Positions 15,729 to 23,729 of a DNA stretch of 64,000 nt are shown in pieces. The position numbers and the translations under genes were made by a program. The notes below the pieces were generated by a model, which saw only the letters and a program-made list of their open reading frames with translations, made no database searches and was not told the DNA's origin. This DNA comes from Halomonas sp. TD01 (GTDB lineage: Bacteria; Pseudomonadota; Gammaproteobacteria; Pseudomonadales; Halomonadaceae): assembly GCF_923868895.1 (NCBI RefSeq), contig NZ_OV350343.1, positions 1,674,001-1,738,000 of the forward strand. The letters are read 5' to 3'. Positions within the stretch are counted from its first letter, which is position 1. Every line of letters begins with the position of its first letter.

Positions 15729-17225
15729 ATGAGTGTTGTTTCCCATCTAATTAACGGTGAATTAATCGACAGCCAGCGCACGCTGGACGTGACCAATCCC
15801 TCAACGGGTAAAGTGATTCGCCAAGTGGCGGACGCCAGCGCCGCCGACGTAGAGCGGGCTATTGCCGCCGCCCAAGCTGCGTTTCCCGCTTGGCGAGATA
15901 CGCCACCAGCTAAGCGCGCCCAAGTGATGTACCGCTTCAAGCAATTGCTTGAGGAACACGCCGACCGCTTGGTGCAACTGGTCAGTGAAGAGCACGGTAA
16001 AACCCCTGAAGATGCGATGGGTGAACTGAAGCGCGGAATCGAAAATGTCGAGTATGCCTGCGGTGTGCCTGAGCTACTAAAAGGTGAGTATTCCCACAAC
16101 GTCGGGCCGGGCATTGATGCATGGTCGAATTTCCAGCCCTTGGGCGTAGTGGCGGGCATTACGCCGTTTAACTTTCCTGCCATGGTGCCGCTGTGGATGT
16201 ATCCGATGGCGATTGCTTGCGGCAACACCTTTATTCTCAAGCCTTCGGAAAAAGATCCTTCGGCGGCGATGGCGGTAGCCGAGCTGTTGCAAGAAGCAGG
16301 GTTGCCAAAAGGCGTGATGAATGTGGTGCACGGTAGTCGCGAAGCGGTGGAAACGCTGCTGGATGCTAAGGCCGTTAAAGCTATTTCATTTGTTGGCTCA
16401 ACGCCGGTAGCGGAAGCTATCTACTCCCGTGGTTCGGCCGCTGGCAAACGCGTTCAGGCTCTGGGTGGGGCGAAGAACCATGCCGTGGTGCTTCCAGACG
16501 CCGATTTGGAAAACGCCGCCAATACACTGATGGGGGCGGCTTACGGAAGTTGTGGTGAGCGCTGCATGGCGATTTCGGTGGCGGTGTGCGTGGGTGACGA
16601 GACGGCAGATCGTCTAGTTGAAACGCTGCTGCCTAAAATTGCTGAGCTCAAGGTGGGGCCGGGAACCGATAAAGGCTTGGATATGGGCCCGCTGGTGACG
16701 GCAGAGCACCGTGACAAGGTATTGGGCTATATCGAAGACGGCGTAAAGGCAGGCGCGTCGCTAGTGGCCGATGGCCGTGAGCTGAAAATCGCGGGTCATG
16801 AAGACGGCTATTTCGTCGGCGGTTGCCTGTTCGATAACGTCACTGCTGAGATGTGCATTTACCAGGAAGAGATTTTCGGGCCAGTGCTGTGCGTGGTACG
16901 GGTCGGCAGCCTAGATGACGCTATGCAATTGATTAACGACCATGAATACGGCAATGGCACCTGCCTGTTTACTCGCGATGGCGAGGCTGCTCGACGCTTT
17001 ACCGATGGCATCGAAGTGGGCATGGTGGGTGTTAACGTGCCGCTTCCCGTGCCGGTGGCCTACCACAGCTTTGGCGGCTGGAAGCGCTCATTGTTTGGCG
17101 ACCTTCACGCCTATGGCCCTGACTCTGTGCGCTTCTATACCCGCCGAAAAGCGGTTTCCCAGCGCTGGCCTTCGGTGAGCGAAGCCACTCGTGCCGAGTT
17201 TTCGTTTCCCACTAACCAACGTTGA
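15729..17225 (+). CDS. mmsA: CoA-acylating methylmalonate/malonate-semialdehyde dehydrogenase
   Basis: A 498-residue aldehyde dehydrogenase of the CoA-acylating MmsA type. It converts malonate semialdehyde to acetyl-CoA and CO2 (or methylmalonate semialdehyde to propionyl-CoA). Visible features are SEEHGKTPEDAMGELKRGIE, GITPFNFPAMVPLWM, ALGGAKNHAVVLPDAD and the catalytic cysteine in YGSCGERCMAIS. The Glu general base of ordinary aldehyde dehydrogenases is replaced in the GGAKN segment, as is normal for MmsA. It closes the beta-alanine branch begun by the upstream transaminase and is followed by a good terminator. Confidence 0.92.
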   Translation: MSVVSHLINGELIDSQRTLDVTNPSTGKVIRQVADASAADVERAIAAAQAAFPAWRDTPPAKRAQVMYRFKQLLEEHADRLVQLVSEEHGKTPEDAMGELKRGIENVEYACGVPELLKGEYSHNVGPGIDAWSNFQPLGVVAGITPFNFPAMVPLWMYPMAIACGNTFILKPSEKDPSAAMAVAELLQEAGLPKGVMNVVHGSREAVETLLDAKAVKAISFVGSTPVAEAIYSRGSAAGKRVQALGGAKNHAVVLPDADLENAANTLMGAAYGSCGERCMAISVAVCVGDETADRLVETLLPKIAELKVGPGTDKGLDMGPLVTAEHRDKVLGYIEDGVKAGASLVADGRELKIAGHEDGYFVGGCLFDNVTAEMCIYQEEIFGPVLCVVRVGSLDDAMQLINDHEYGNGTCLFTRDGEAARRFTDGIEVGMVGVNVPLPVPVAYHSFGGWKRSLFGDLHAYGPDSVRFYTRRKAVSQRWPSVSEATRAEFSFPTNQR

Positions 17226-17253
17226 CGCCGTAGGCTAACTACGCCATCTTCTC

Positions 17254-17284
17254 TGCACCACTGCTTAGCGGTGGTGCATTTTTT
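17254..17284 (+). terminator. Rho-independent terminator after mmsA
   Basis: An 11-bp stem, TGCACCACTGC with GCGGTGGTGCA (one G-T wobble), has a 3-base loop and is followed by six T residues. It ends the transaminase-mmsA transcript and separates it from the TetR gene. Confidence 0.9.
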
Positions 17285-17318
17285 GTGTGCGTATCTTAGT
17301 CGTAAAGGGACGAGCAGC

Positions 17319-17939
17319 GTGGCGAGAACACAGGACGAAATTCGGCAAACCAACGTAAAAAAGATTCTTCTGGCGGCTGAGCAATTGTTTGCTGAAAAAG
17401 GCTATGCCGGAGCGTCGATGGGGGAAATTGCCCAGCTGGCTGATCTGCCAAAATCCAACGTGCACTACTATTTTTCCACTAAAAAGGCGCTTTACCAGGA
17501 AGTGCTGCTAGCGCTGCTGGAAATCTGGAAACAGGACGCGCTGTGCTTTGAGCTTTACGACGACCCGCGAGTGGTGCTTTCTACCTACATTCGCGCCAAA
17601 ATGACCCATTCCCGCTACCGTGCTCACGGCTCGAAAATCTGGGCGGCGGAAGTGATGCAGGGCGCACCCATTCTAAAAGAGCGCCTGCGCGATAACTTAT
17701 ACGAATGGGCCAAATTGAAAGAGTCGAAAATTCGCGAATGGGTCGAGTCCGGCCAAATTAACCCCGTTGAACCCTCTTATCTGCTTTATATGATTTGGGC
17801 ATCGACCCAGCACTACGCTGACTTCGACTACCAAATCTATCTGCTTAACGACGATAAACCCTTAGACGATCTGCAATTCGAAAAAGCCGTACAGTCGGTA
17901 ACCTCGGTGATTTTGCGGGGGATTGGATTGACGGCGTGA
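17319..17939 (+). CDS. rutR: RutR-like TetR-family regulator
   Basis: A 206-residue TetR protein. The N-terminal HTH spans about residues 15-60 (AEQLFAEKGYAGASMGEIAQLADLPKSNVHYYFSTKKALYQEVL). The C-terminal domain matches the RutR/YcdC type, with the distinctive YMIWASTQHYADF segment also found in E. coli RutR. RutR senses uracil and thymine and controls pyrimidine degradation. The GTG at 17319 is preferred, with AAGGGA upstream; earlier in-frame starts fall inside the mmsA terminator hairpin. It sits next to the beta-alanine genes, the end product of reductive uracil breakdown, which fits. The ligand is inferred. Confidence 0.8.
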   Translation: MARTQDEIRQTNVKKILLAAEQLFAEKGYAGASMGEIAQLADLPKSNVHYYFSTKKALYQEVLLALLEIWKQDALCFELYDDPRVVLSTYIRAKMTHSRYRAHGSKIWAAEVMQGAPILKERLRDNLYEWAKLKESKIREWVESGQINPVEPSYLLYMIWASTQHYADFDYQIYLLNDDKPLDDLQFEKAVQSVTSVILRGIGLTA

Positions 17940-17946
17940 GTAGTAC

Positions 17947-18405
17947 TCAACGGCTGAGCTGTACGGACGTATCAAACTTATGGCGTTTTCTCGACAGTAA
18001 TGTGCGGAACTTGCGTAGGTTGTCGTCGGCATAGAGCACGCTGTCGCAAAAGCGGTCGTACTCATCTAAATCAGCGACTGTCACGATCAACACAAAATCA
18101 CACTCGCCAGTTACTTGATAGCACTGCTTCACTTCAGGGGCGTTGACCGCTGACGTCAAGAACCGCTGGTAGAGCAACTTGTTATCCCGCTCCATGGTGA
18201 CTTCCACCACCATGTGAAGGCACTGGCCTAGGGCGTCAGGGTTGAGCACAGCCACCTCGCGCGCAATGATTCCAGCATCGCGCAATCGATTAACTCGCTT
18301 TAAACAGGCAGAGGGTGAAAGCCCTATCTCATCTGCTAATGCTTGATTGGTCAGGCTGGAGTCACGCTGAAGCTGGTCAAGAATTCGTCGATCAATGGCG
18401 TCCAT
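17947..18405 (-). CDS. Lrp/AsnC-family transcriptional regulator
   Basis: A 152-residue Lrp-type protein with an N-terminal HTH (MDAIDRRILDQLQRDSSLTNQALADEIGLSPSACLKRVNRLRDAGII) and a C-terminal RAM ligand domain (QCYQVTGECDFVLIVTVADLDEYDRF). Family members bind amino acids and control nearby metabolic or transport genes. The ATG at 18405 starts directly at the HTH; a more distal start would add 35 residues with no support. No strong ribosome site is visible. It is convergent with the RutR-like gene (7-bp gap) and divergent from the membrane protein gene at 18533, its most likely target. Target and ligand are not known. Confidence 0.88.
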   Translation of the reverse strand: MDAIDRRILDQLQRDSSLTNQALADEIGLSPSACLKRVNRLRDAGIIAREVAVLNPDALGQCLHMVVEVTMERDNKLLYQRFLTSAVNAPEVKQCYQVTGECDFVLIVTVADLDEYDRFCDSVLYADDNLRKFRTLLSRKRHKFDTSVQLSR

Positions 18406-18532
18406 GAAATAAAATGCTCTTTCTGTGCTTATAAAGAACGAATAGTGATTGTTAGGGCTGTATTGGAAAGAAGGTTCTGCGGTGCTCCCATTATCATAGC
18501 GTTTGTTCAAACGATGGCAATGGAGGGCTCTA

Positions 18533-19501
18533 ATGCCGACGAAAACCTACCAATGGTTAGCTGGGGTAAGTTGCGTATTGCAAGACGCGCTGCGCGTGTA
18601 TGTGACGTTACTCAAAATCCTGATACCTGCTTTGCTCATCGTCAAAGGGTTAGAGCTGCTCGGTATGATCGAATGGTTGGGGGCGGTGTTAGCCCCTTTA
18701 ATGAACATACTCGGTTTACCCGAACAAATGGGTGTTGTGTGGGCAGCGGCGCTTTTCACCAATTTGTACACCGCTATTGCGGTGTTTTTCCAAGTCGTCG
18801 GTGAAACGCCTTTGAGTGTTGAGCAGGTAACGGTACTAGGAGCATTGATGCTGGTAGGGCATTCGCTTCCCGTTGAGGGAGCGGTTGCCAAGCGTGCTGG
18901 CGTACCTTGGTGGGGCACGCTGGTTCTGCGTGTGGGTGGGGCTTTACTGCTTGCTTGGCTTTTACACTGCTTCTATTCGTATTTTGGTTTGTTACAAGCA
19001 CCTTTTGAATTGGTATGGCAGCCAAGTTTTTCATCAGCACCAACGCTAAGCGGTTGGGCGGTGGCACAGCTTGAAACGTTAGCGCTTATTTTTGTGATTA
19101 TCTTAGCGTTGATTGTGCTTCTGAAAATTTTAAAAAGGCTTGGTCTAGAGCGCTGGATTCACCTTGGCTTGCTACCGTTACTCAGGCTATTAGGCATTGG
19201 ACGCTCGGCAGCGAATGTGACGGTGATTGGGTTTACGTTGGGGCTAAGCTATGGCGCAGGGCTGCTGATTCGTGACGTGCAAAATGGAGTGCTAAGCAAG
19301 CGCGACAGCACGTTAGCACTTTGTTTTCTCGGCCTCTGTCATAGCGTTATAGAAGATACACTGCTGACCTTAATGCTCGGGGCGGATATAACGGGCATCT
19401 TATGGGCACGGCTCTTCTTTGCCATTATTGTCACCGCGATGATTGCCCGTTGGCCCAAAGCCACGGTGAAGAATAAATCATCTCATCATCAACCCAGGTG
19501 A
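18533..19501 (+). CDS. Nucleoside-recognition (Gate) domain integral membrane protein
   Basis: A 322-residue polytopic membrane protein with about eight hydrophobic segments in two similar halves. The pattern fits the nucleoside-recognition/Gate superfamily: LGAVLAPLMNILGLPEQMGVVWAAALFTNLYTA in the first half and LGLSYGAGLLIRDVQNG in the second, plus LMLVGHSLPVEGAVAKRAG. Such proteins are presumed transporters, but substrates are mostly unproven. The ATG at 18533 follows GGAGGG; a TTG at 18503 is less likely. It is divergent from the Lrp-type regulator, which may control it. Its 3' end overlaps the convergent PhzF gene by 13 bp. Confidence 0.72.
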   Translation: MPTKTYQWLAGVSCVLQDALRVYVTLLKILIPALLIVKGLELLGMIEWLGAVLAPLMNILGLPEQMGVVWAAALFTNLYTAIAVFFQVVGETPLSVEQVTVLGALMLVGHSLPVEGAVAKRAGVPWWGTLVLRVGGALLLAWLLHCFYSYFGLLQAPFELVWQPSFSSAPTLSGWAVAQLETLALIFVIILALIVLLKILKRLGLERWIHLGLLPLLRLLGIGRSAANVTVIGFTLGLSYGAGLLIRDVQNGVLSKRDSTLALCFLGLCHSVIEDTLLTLMLGADITGILWARLFFAIIVTAMIARWPKATVKNKSSHHQPR

Positions 19502-20361
19502 TTAAATTCACCCTTACCCACGATGACTGCCTTACCGCCCACGTTGACATAGCCAGACTTAATTTCACCATTGGCGGCGGTGTAGATAACGCTGGGTCGC
19601 CCCATTTCAACACCTTGGTGAATTTTGCAGTGTAGGGGCTCTGGCTTGAGTGACGCTAAATAACCGGTTAAGGCTGCTGCAGCGCTGCCAGTGGCGGGGT
19701 CTTCGCAAATACTGGCGTGCATGGAGAACATACGGCTCCGTACAATCGTCTCTTCGCTGGCTCGTTGTTCCATCACATAAAGGTATATCTGCTCAGTGCC
19801 GCTGCGTGTAACGGCATCTGCCCATACTGCACCGGCGATTTGTATGTGCTCTAGAGCCGCTAGGTCGGCTAGCTCAATAAGATGAAAGGGCAGACCGAAA
19901 GAGGCAATGATGGGATCGCCAATGACTTGGTGGATGTCCAGCCCCAGAAGCTCAACGGCAGTGAGTCGATCAATAGTGCTGCCTGAGACCATGACGGGCT
20001 GGGCGGTCTTAAACGTTGCTCCCCCTTTTTCATAATTAACTGTTAACTCGCCGACAGGTGGCTGTAGCACAATGCCTTGCTCGCGGTTGACGAGGTTTAA
20101 CTCCGCTAGTAGATGCGCGGTACCTACCGTGGGGTGGCCGGCAAACGGCAGCTCAGCCGTCGGTGTGAAAATCCGCATAGGGTAGTGATTCGTCTTCGTC
20201 GCCGCGCCTAAAAATACCGTTTCAGCCAAGTTAAGTTCATTGGCAATTACCTGCATGGTACTGGTTTGCAGCCCATCGGCATTTAAAAATACCGCCAGCT
20301 GGTTGCCTGAAAAAGGTTTATCGGTAAACACATCTAGCAAATAGTACTCAGCGGCTTTCAT
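19489..20361 (-). CDS. PhzF-family isomerase-like protein
   Basis: A 290-residue member of the PhzF (phenazine biosynthesis-like, diaminopimelate-epimerase fold) family. It begins LLDVFTDKPFSGNQLAVF and contains NLAETVFL with the conserved active-site Glu, FTPTAELPFAGHPTVGTAHLL and the late EDPATGSAAAALTGYL segment, all standard for the family. Only a few members make phenazines; most have no known substrate, and no phenazine genes are present here. The start at 20361 follows GGGGG. The upstream DUF1127 gene overlaps it by 14 bp, so they are cotranscribed and face a MocR gene across a multi-box operator region. Confidence 0.85.
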   Translation of the reverse strand: MKAAEYYLLDVFTDKPFSGNQLAVFLNADGLQTSTMQVIANELNLAETVFLGAATKTNHYPMRIFTPTAELPFAGHPTVGTAHLLAELNLVNREQGIVLQPPVGELTVNYEKGGATFKTAQPVMVSGSTIDRLTAVELLGLDIHQVIGDPIIASFGLPFHLIELADLAALEHIQIAGAVWADAVTRSGTEQIYLYVMEQRASEETIVRSRMFSMHASICEDPATGSAAAALTGYLASLKPEPLHCKIHQGVEMGRPSVIYTAANGEIKSGYVNVGGKAVIVGKGEFNHLG

Positions 20362-20548
20362 ATGGCCCCCTTTTGAATGATGAGTGCTGCCAAAATGGTT
20401 TACATCCTTCTTTTTGCGCCTGGGTGCGAGTGATTCCAACATCTTCCAGCAGTCGGTCATCGAGGGTTAGTAACTGGCGGCGGCTGCGACGGCGCTGTTG
20501 GAGTTGACGTAACTGACAGCGAATTTGGGCGAGACTGAAGTGTGGCAT
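20348..20548 (-). CDS. DUF1127 (YjiS-like) small protein
   Basis: A 66-residue basic protein. Its C-terminal half (RQLLTLDDRLLEDVGITRTQAQKEGCKPFW) is the DUF1127 signature. The N-terminal half is rich in Gln and Arg (RCQLRQLQQRRRSRRQ). DUF1127 proteins are small, often stress-linked, and some are reported to bind RNA; function here is unknown. The ATG at 20548 follows AGGAG. It is the first gene of a two-gene unit with phzF, sharing 14 bp. Divergent from the MocR gene at 20752. Confidence 0.85.
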   Translation of the reverse strand: MPHFSLAQIRCQLRQLQQRRRSRRQLLTLDDRLLEDVGITRTQAQKEGCKPFWQHSSFKRGPYESR

Positions 20549-20604
20549 AGCGGTTCTCCTTGATGGCGATGTGCTCAACCAGATTACGCAGCCGTGCCTA
20601 AGCA

Positions 20605-20717
20605 ATACAGATATAGGATTTTCTATTTTTAAGATACAGATGGTGTATGTTATACCTCTGTATGCTTGTTAATGCAGGGATCTGTATTGCTTGAAAGATA
20701 ATATTTAAAACTGTATT
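20605..20717. promoter_or_regulatory. Five-copy ATACAGAT box array between DUF1127-phzF and a MocR gene
   Basis: ATACAGAT lies on the plus strand at 20605-20612 and 20634-20641. The inverse form appears at 20657-20663 (TCTGTAT), 20680-20687 (ATCTGTAT, complete) and 20710-20717 (ACTGTATT, partial). Two boxes thus point one way and three the other, within 113 bp of a divergent promoter region. This is a likely operator of the MocR protein encoded at 20752, controlling itself and DUF1127-phzF. Confidence 0.7.
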
Positions 20718-20751
20718 GGAGACTGTGTTTAAAAAAACAGGAGGCAGTAGT

Positions 20752-22197
20752 ATGACTCGCTATGAGGAGGTTGCTTGCATTTTACGGGAGCGAATTGAGC
20801 ACGGTATTTACCGTGTGGGTGATCGCCTGCCTTCTATTCGAGCGGTATGTCAGGAGCTTGATGTTAGTATTTCGACCGCTCAGGAAGCCTACCGGCAACT
20901 AATGGATGTAGCGCTGATCGAATCACGGCCGAAATCGGGCTACTTCGTACTTCCAAGCCGGGTGCCTTCGGTGCTGCCTTCTGTCTCTCGTCCTGCGCAA
21001 TGCCCACTAGATGTATCCCAATGGGATCAGGTATTAGAGCTGGTCGCTACACAGCGTGACGATAGTCGGCTTCTGCTCGGGCGTGGTGTGCCGAACTTAG
21101 CCTACGAAACGCTTAAGCCGCTGTCGAAAATACTGGCGGGGCTGCATCGAAAGAATGATCTGAATGGTTTTAACTATGACAAGCTAAACGGTAGCCCCGA
21201 GTTACGTCAGCAGGTAGCGCGGTTGGCCATTGCGTCCGGTTGTTTGCTGCACCCGGACGACATCATGATCACCACCGGCTGTCAGGAAGCGTTATCGATA
21301 GCGCTGCGCACCCTCACTCAACCTGGCGACGTGGTGGCCGTAGACTCGCCCAGCTTTTACGGCACCATGCAGATCCTAAAAGCCAACGGCCTAAAAGCGT
21401 TGGAAATTCCCACTGATCCGCAAACGGGCATTAGTTTGGAAGCGTTGGAAATGGCGCTGGAGCAGTGGTCGATCCGTGCTATACAGGTCACTCCGACGTA
21501 TAACAATCCGCTGGGCTACACCATGAGCGAGGCGCGCAAAAAGGCGCTGTTTCAACTCGCCCAACGCTTCGACGTGGCCATTATTGAAGACGATATCTAC
21601 GGTGACTTGGCCTTTACTCTGCCGAGGCCGCGCACGATCAAATCCTTCGATGACGATGGGCGGGTGTTGTTGTGCAGCGGTTTTTCCAAAACGGTGGGGC
21701 CTGGGCTGCGGGTGGGCTGGCTGGCGCCGGGGTGTTACCGAGACAAGGCGCTGCATATGAAGTATGTCTCTACCGGTGCCTCGGCCACATTGCCGCAGTT
21801 GGCGGTGGCGGAGTTTGTTGCCAAAGGCCACTACGAGCGTCACCTGCGCTATGTTACTCGCCAGTATCAGCGCCAACGGGACATCATGATCAACTGGGTG
21901 CAGCGCTATTTTCCAGAAGGTGCGGGCATCAGTTATCCACAAGGCAGTTTTTTGCTATGGGTGGAATTACCTGCCGCCGTGGACTGCGTACGTCTTAATG
22001 AACGCTTAGCCAAGTGCGCCATCCATGTGGCTCCTGGCTCGCTATTTTCAGCCTCGGGCAAGTTTCGTCAGTGTTTGCGACTTAACTACGCATTTACGCT
22101 AACACCGGCCATTGAAGATGCCGTGCGTACCGTGGGAGAGCTTGCCACCGAGATGATGGAAGAAGCCCAGCGGTCTGATGAAGTAGCGCTAAAGTGA
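20752..22197 (+). CDS. MocR-family regulator (GntR wHTH plus aminotransferase fold), YdcR-like
   Basis: A 481-residue protein. Residues 1-75 form a GntR winged helix (YRVGDRLPSIRAVCQELDVSISTAQEAYRQLMDVALI); the rest is an aminotransferase domain with TGCQEALSIALRTL, IEDDIYGDLAF and the PLP lysine in CSGFSKTVGPGLRVGW. The linker is short. The pattern resembles E. coli YdcR/PtsJ rather than GabR. The ATG at 20752 follows AGGAGG; an upstream TTG in frame is unlikely. It is divergent from DUF1127-phzF, with an array of ATACAGAT boxes between, so it probably regulates them. The inducing compound is unknown. Confidence 0.85.
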   Translation: MTRYEEVACILRERIEHGIYRVGDRLPSIRAVCQELDVSISTAQEAYRQLMDVALIESRPKSGYFVLPSRVPSVLPSVSRPAQCPLDVSQWDQVLELVATQRDDSRLLLGRGVPNLAYETLKPLSKILAGLHRKNDLNGFNYDKLNGSPELRQQVARLAIASGCLLHPDDIMITTGCQEALSIALRTLTQPGDVVAVDSPSFYGTMQILKANGLKALEIPTDPQTGISLEALEMALEQWSIRAIQVTPTYNNPLGYTMSEARKKALFQLAQRFDVAIIEDDIYGDLAFTLPRPRTIKSFDDDGRVLLCSGFSKTVGPGLRVGWLAPGCYRDKALHMKYVSTGASATLPQLAVAEFVAKGHYERHLRYVTRQYQRQRDIMINWVQRYFPEGAGISYPQGSFLLWVELPAAVDCVRLNERLAKCAIHVAPGSLFSASGKFRQCLRLNYAFTLTPAIEDAVRTVGELATEMMEEAQRSDEVALK

Positions 22198-22218
22198 GCA
22201 TTGTTTGCTAAAGCCGAG

Positions 22219-23007
22219 TTAAAACGCTTCCTGAGCGGTGCGCCAAACGCACATGCCGACGAAGTAAACGGATGCAATGCTCCACCCCCATAGTGCCCAG
22301 GCTGCGTGCTCGGGACTGGAAAGTATCAGTGACGTTGCACATGCACACCATACCAGCGTGACGGCGATGTTGAGTGGCATGAACTGACGTACACGAAACG
22401 GGTGAAGGAATTTCATCTTAGACACGGTGAGAAAAGCTAGAAAAACGATAGCGGCAAAGGTGACAAAAGGCGGGAGGTTGAGGATATAGAAATAGGCGGC
22501 AGCGATGTTCCAAGCGGCAGGAAAGCCAACGAAATAATTATCCTGGCTTTTCATATCGACATTGCAGAAACAGAACATCGATGACAGCAGAATAATAAAT
22601 ACTGACAGAAGTTCGAAATTGGGCGGCAACTCAATAAAGAAGTAGATAAACAGAGCGGGAATAAACGCCCAGGTTAGATAATCGATGACCATATCAAGCG
22701 TCGAGCCATCAAAGTGGGGCAGGATAGTTTTTACTTCATACTTGCGCGCCAGGGTGCCATCGAAACCATCGACCATCATCGCAGCACCTAGCCAAAGGAG
22801 GCAGGCAACTGGGTTGTTGTCGATCAGTGAGAGCAGCGCCATCGTGCCGAGCAGTACGCCACTGGCCGTAAAGACGTGCACGCTCCATGCCTTGTATATC
22901 GAAGCGCGGGATTCTGTGTGCGAAGAGAGCGATTGAACCACGTTGACCCCATTGGGAACGTGTTGTCCCCGTGCTGTTCGGTGTATTGATAAGTGTGTAA
23001 AAATCAT
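22219..23007 (-). CDS. pcs: Phosphatidylcholine synthase (CDP-alcohol phosphotransferase family)
   Basis: A 262-residue integral membrane enzyme that joins choline to CDP-diacylglycerol, giving phosphatidylcholine and CMP. The CDP-alcohol phosphotransferase motif is seen as DGFDGTLAR followed by DGSTLDMVID, with the longer spacer usual for Pcs. Later marks are FCNVDMKSQDNYFVGFPAAWN and SKMKFLHPFRVRQFMPLN, which are specific to Pcs rather than PgsA or PssA. About seven or eight hydrophobic segments follow. The ATG at 23007 has only a weak GTAGGG site, so the first 25 residues could be leader. It is a single gene, convergent with the MocR gene. Confidence 0.88.
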   Translation of the reverse strand: MIFTHLSIHRTARGQHVPNGVNVVQSLSSHTESRASIYKAWSVHVFTASGVLLGTMALLSLIDNNPVACLLWLGAAMMVDGFDGTLARKYEVKTILPHFDGSTLDMVIDYLTWAFIPALFIYFFIELPPNFELLSVFIILLSSMFCFCNVDMKSQDNYFVGFPAAWNIAAAYFYILNLPPFVTFAAIVFLAFLTVSKMKFLHPFRVRQFMPLNIAVTLVWCACATSLILSSPEHAAWALWGWSIASVYFVGMCVWRTAQEAF

Positions 23008-23106
23008 ACCCTACTACAAGAAGACACCCAGCGAATACGCAGGCGAGTCATCTGGCGCGCTCGTTTGCTAGTGATCCAAGAAGTATAGTGCCTTGCGCCT
23101 TTGTTG

Positions 23107-23705
23107 TTACACGGGCCTCTGAAATTGCTGCCGCGCTTGTTCCACCTGCTCACGAGAGATGCATGTTAGCGAGTGATCATTGAGTAGCCCCATGGCCTGC
23201 ATAAACGCAAACGCGGTGGTAGGGCCAACGAATTTCCAGCCGCGCTTTTTCAACTCTTTAGCAAGTGCGATGGATTCAGGTGAGGTGGTTTGGGATTGTG
23301 GTAGTGCTAATTCGGTAGGTTCATAGCGCCAGAAGAACGCAGCTAGCGAACCTTCCTGCGCGACCATTTCCAGTGCCCGCTGAGCATTATTAATCACCGC
23401 TTCGATTTTTCCGCGATGGCGAATAATGCCTGCGTCCTGGAGCAAGCGCTGAACATCCTCTTCGCCAAAGCGGGCAACGTGATGGAAGTCGAAATAATGG
23501 AAGGCAGCGCGAAAGTTCTCGCGCTTGTTGAGAATGGTGCGCCAGCTCAAGCCTGACTGAAAACTTTCCAGGCAGAGCTTTCAAATAGCCGCTGGTCGTC
23601 CGCCACTGGAAATCCCCACTCGTTGTCATGATAGGGCAGAAACTCTGGCGCACCGCCGCACCACTGGCAGCGGGGATGTCCATCGGGGGCGATAAAGTCG
23701 GTCAT
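23107..23705 (-). pseudogene. tag: DNA-3-methyladenine glycosylase I, frameshifted
   Basis: Reading from the ATG at 23705 gives the normal Tag N-terminus (CQWCGGAPEFLPYHDNEWG, with zinc-ligand Cys residues) up to DDQRLFE, then runs out of frame to a TGA. The next frame resumes at LCLESFQSGLSWRTILNKREN and continues to the usual C-terminal end with GIIRHRGKIEAVINNAQRA and WKFVGPTTAFAFMQAMGLLNDH. Together the two pieces make a complete 200-residue Tag with a single base missing near 23577-23583, beside an AAAG run. It may be a true inactivating mutation or an assembly error. If intact it would excise 3-methyladenine from alkylated DNA. Confidence 0.88.
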
Positions 23706-23729
23706 TGAGCGCTCCTTAGCGTGTATTCC

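Noticed and set aside
19489..20361. Phenazine biosynthesis locus
   Set aside because: Only a PhzF-family protein is present; no other phz genes are seen, and most PhzF relatives are unrelated to phenazines.
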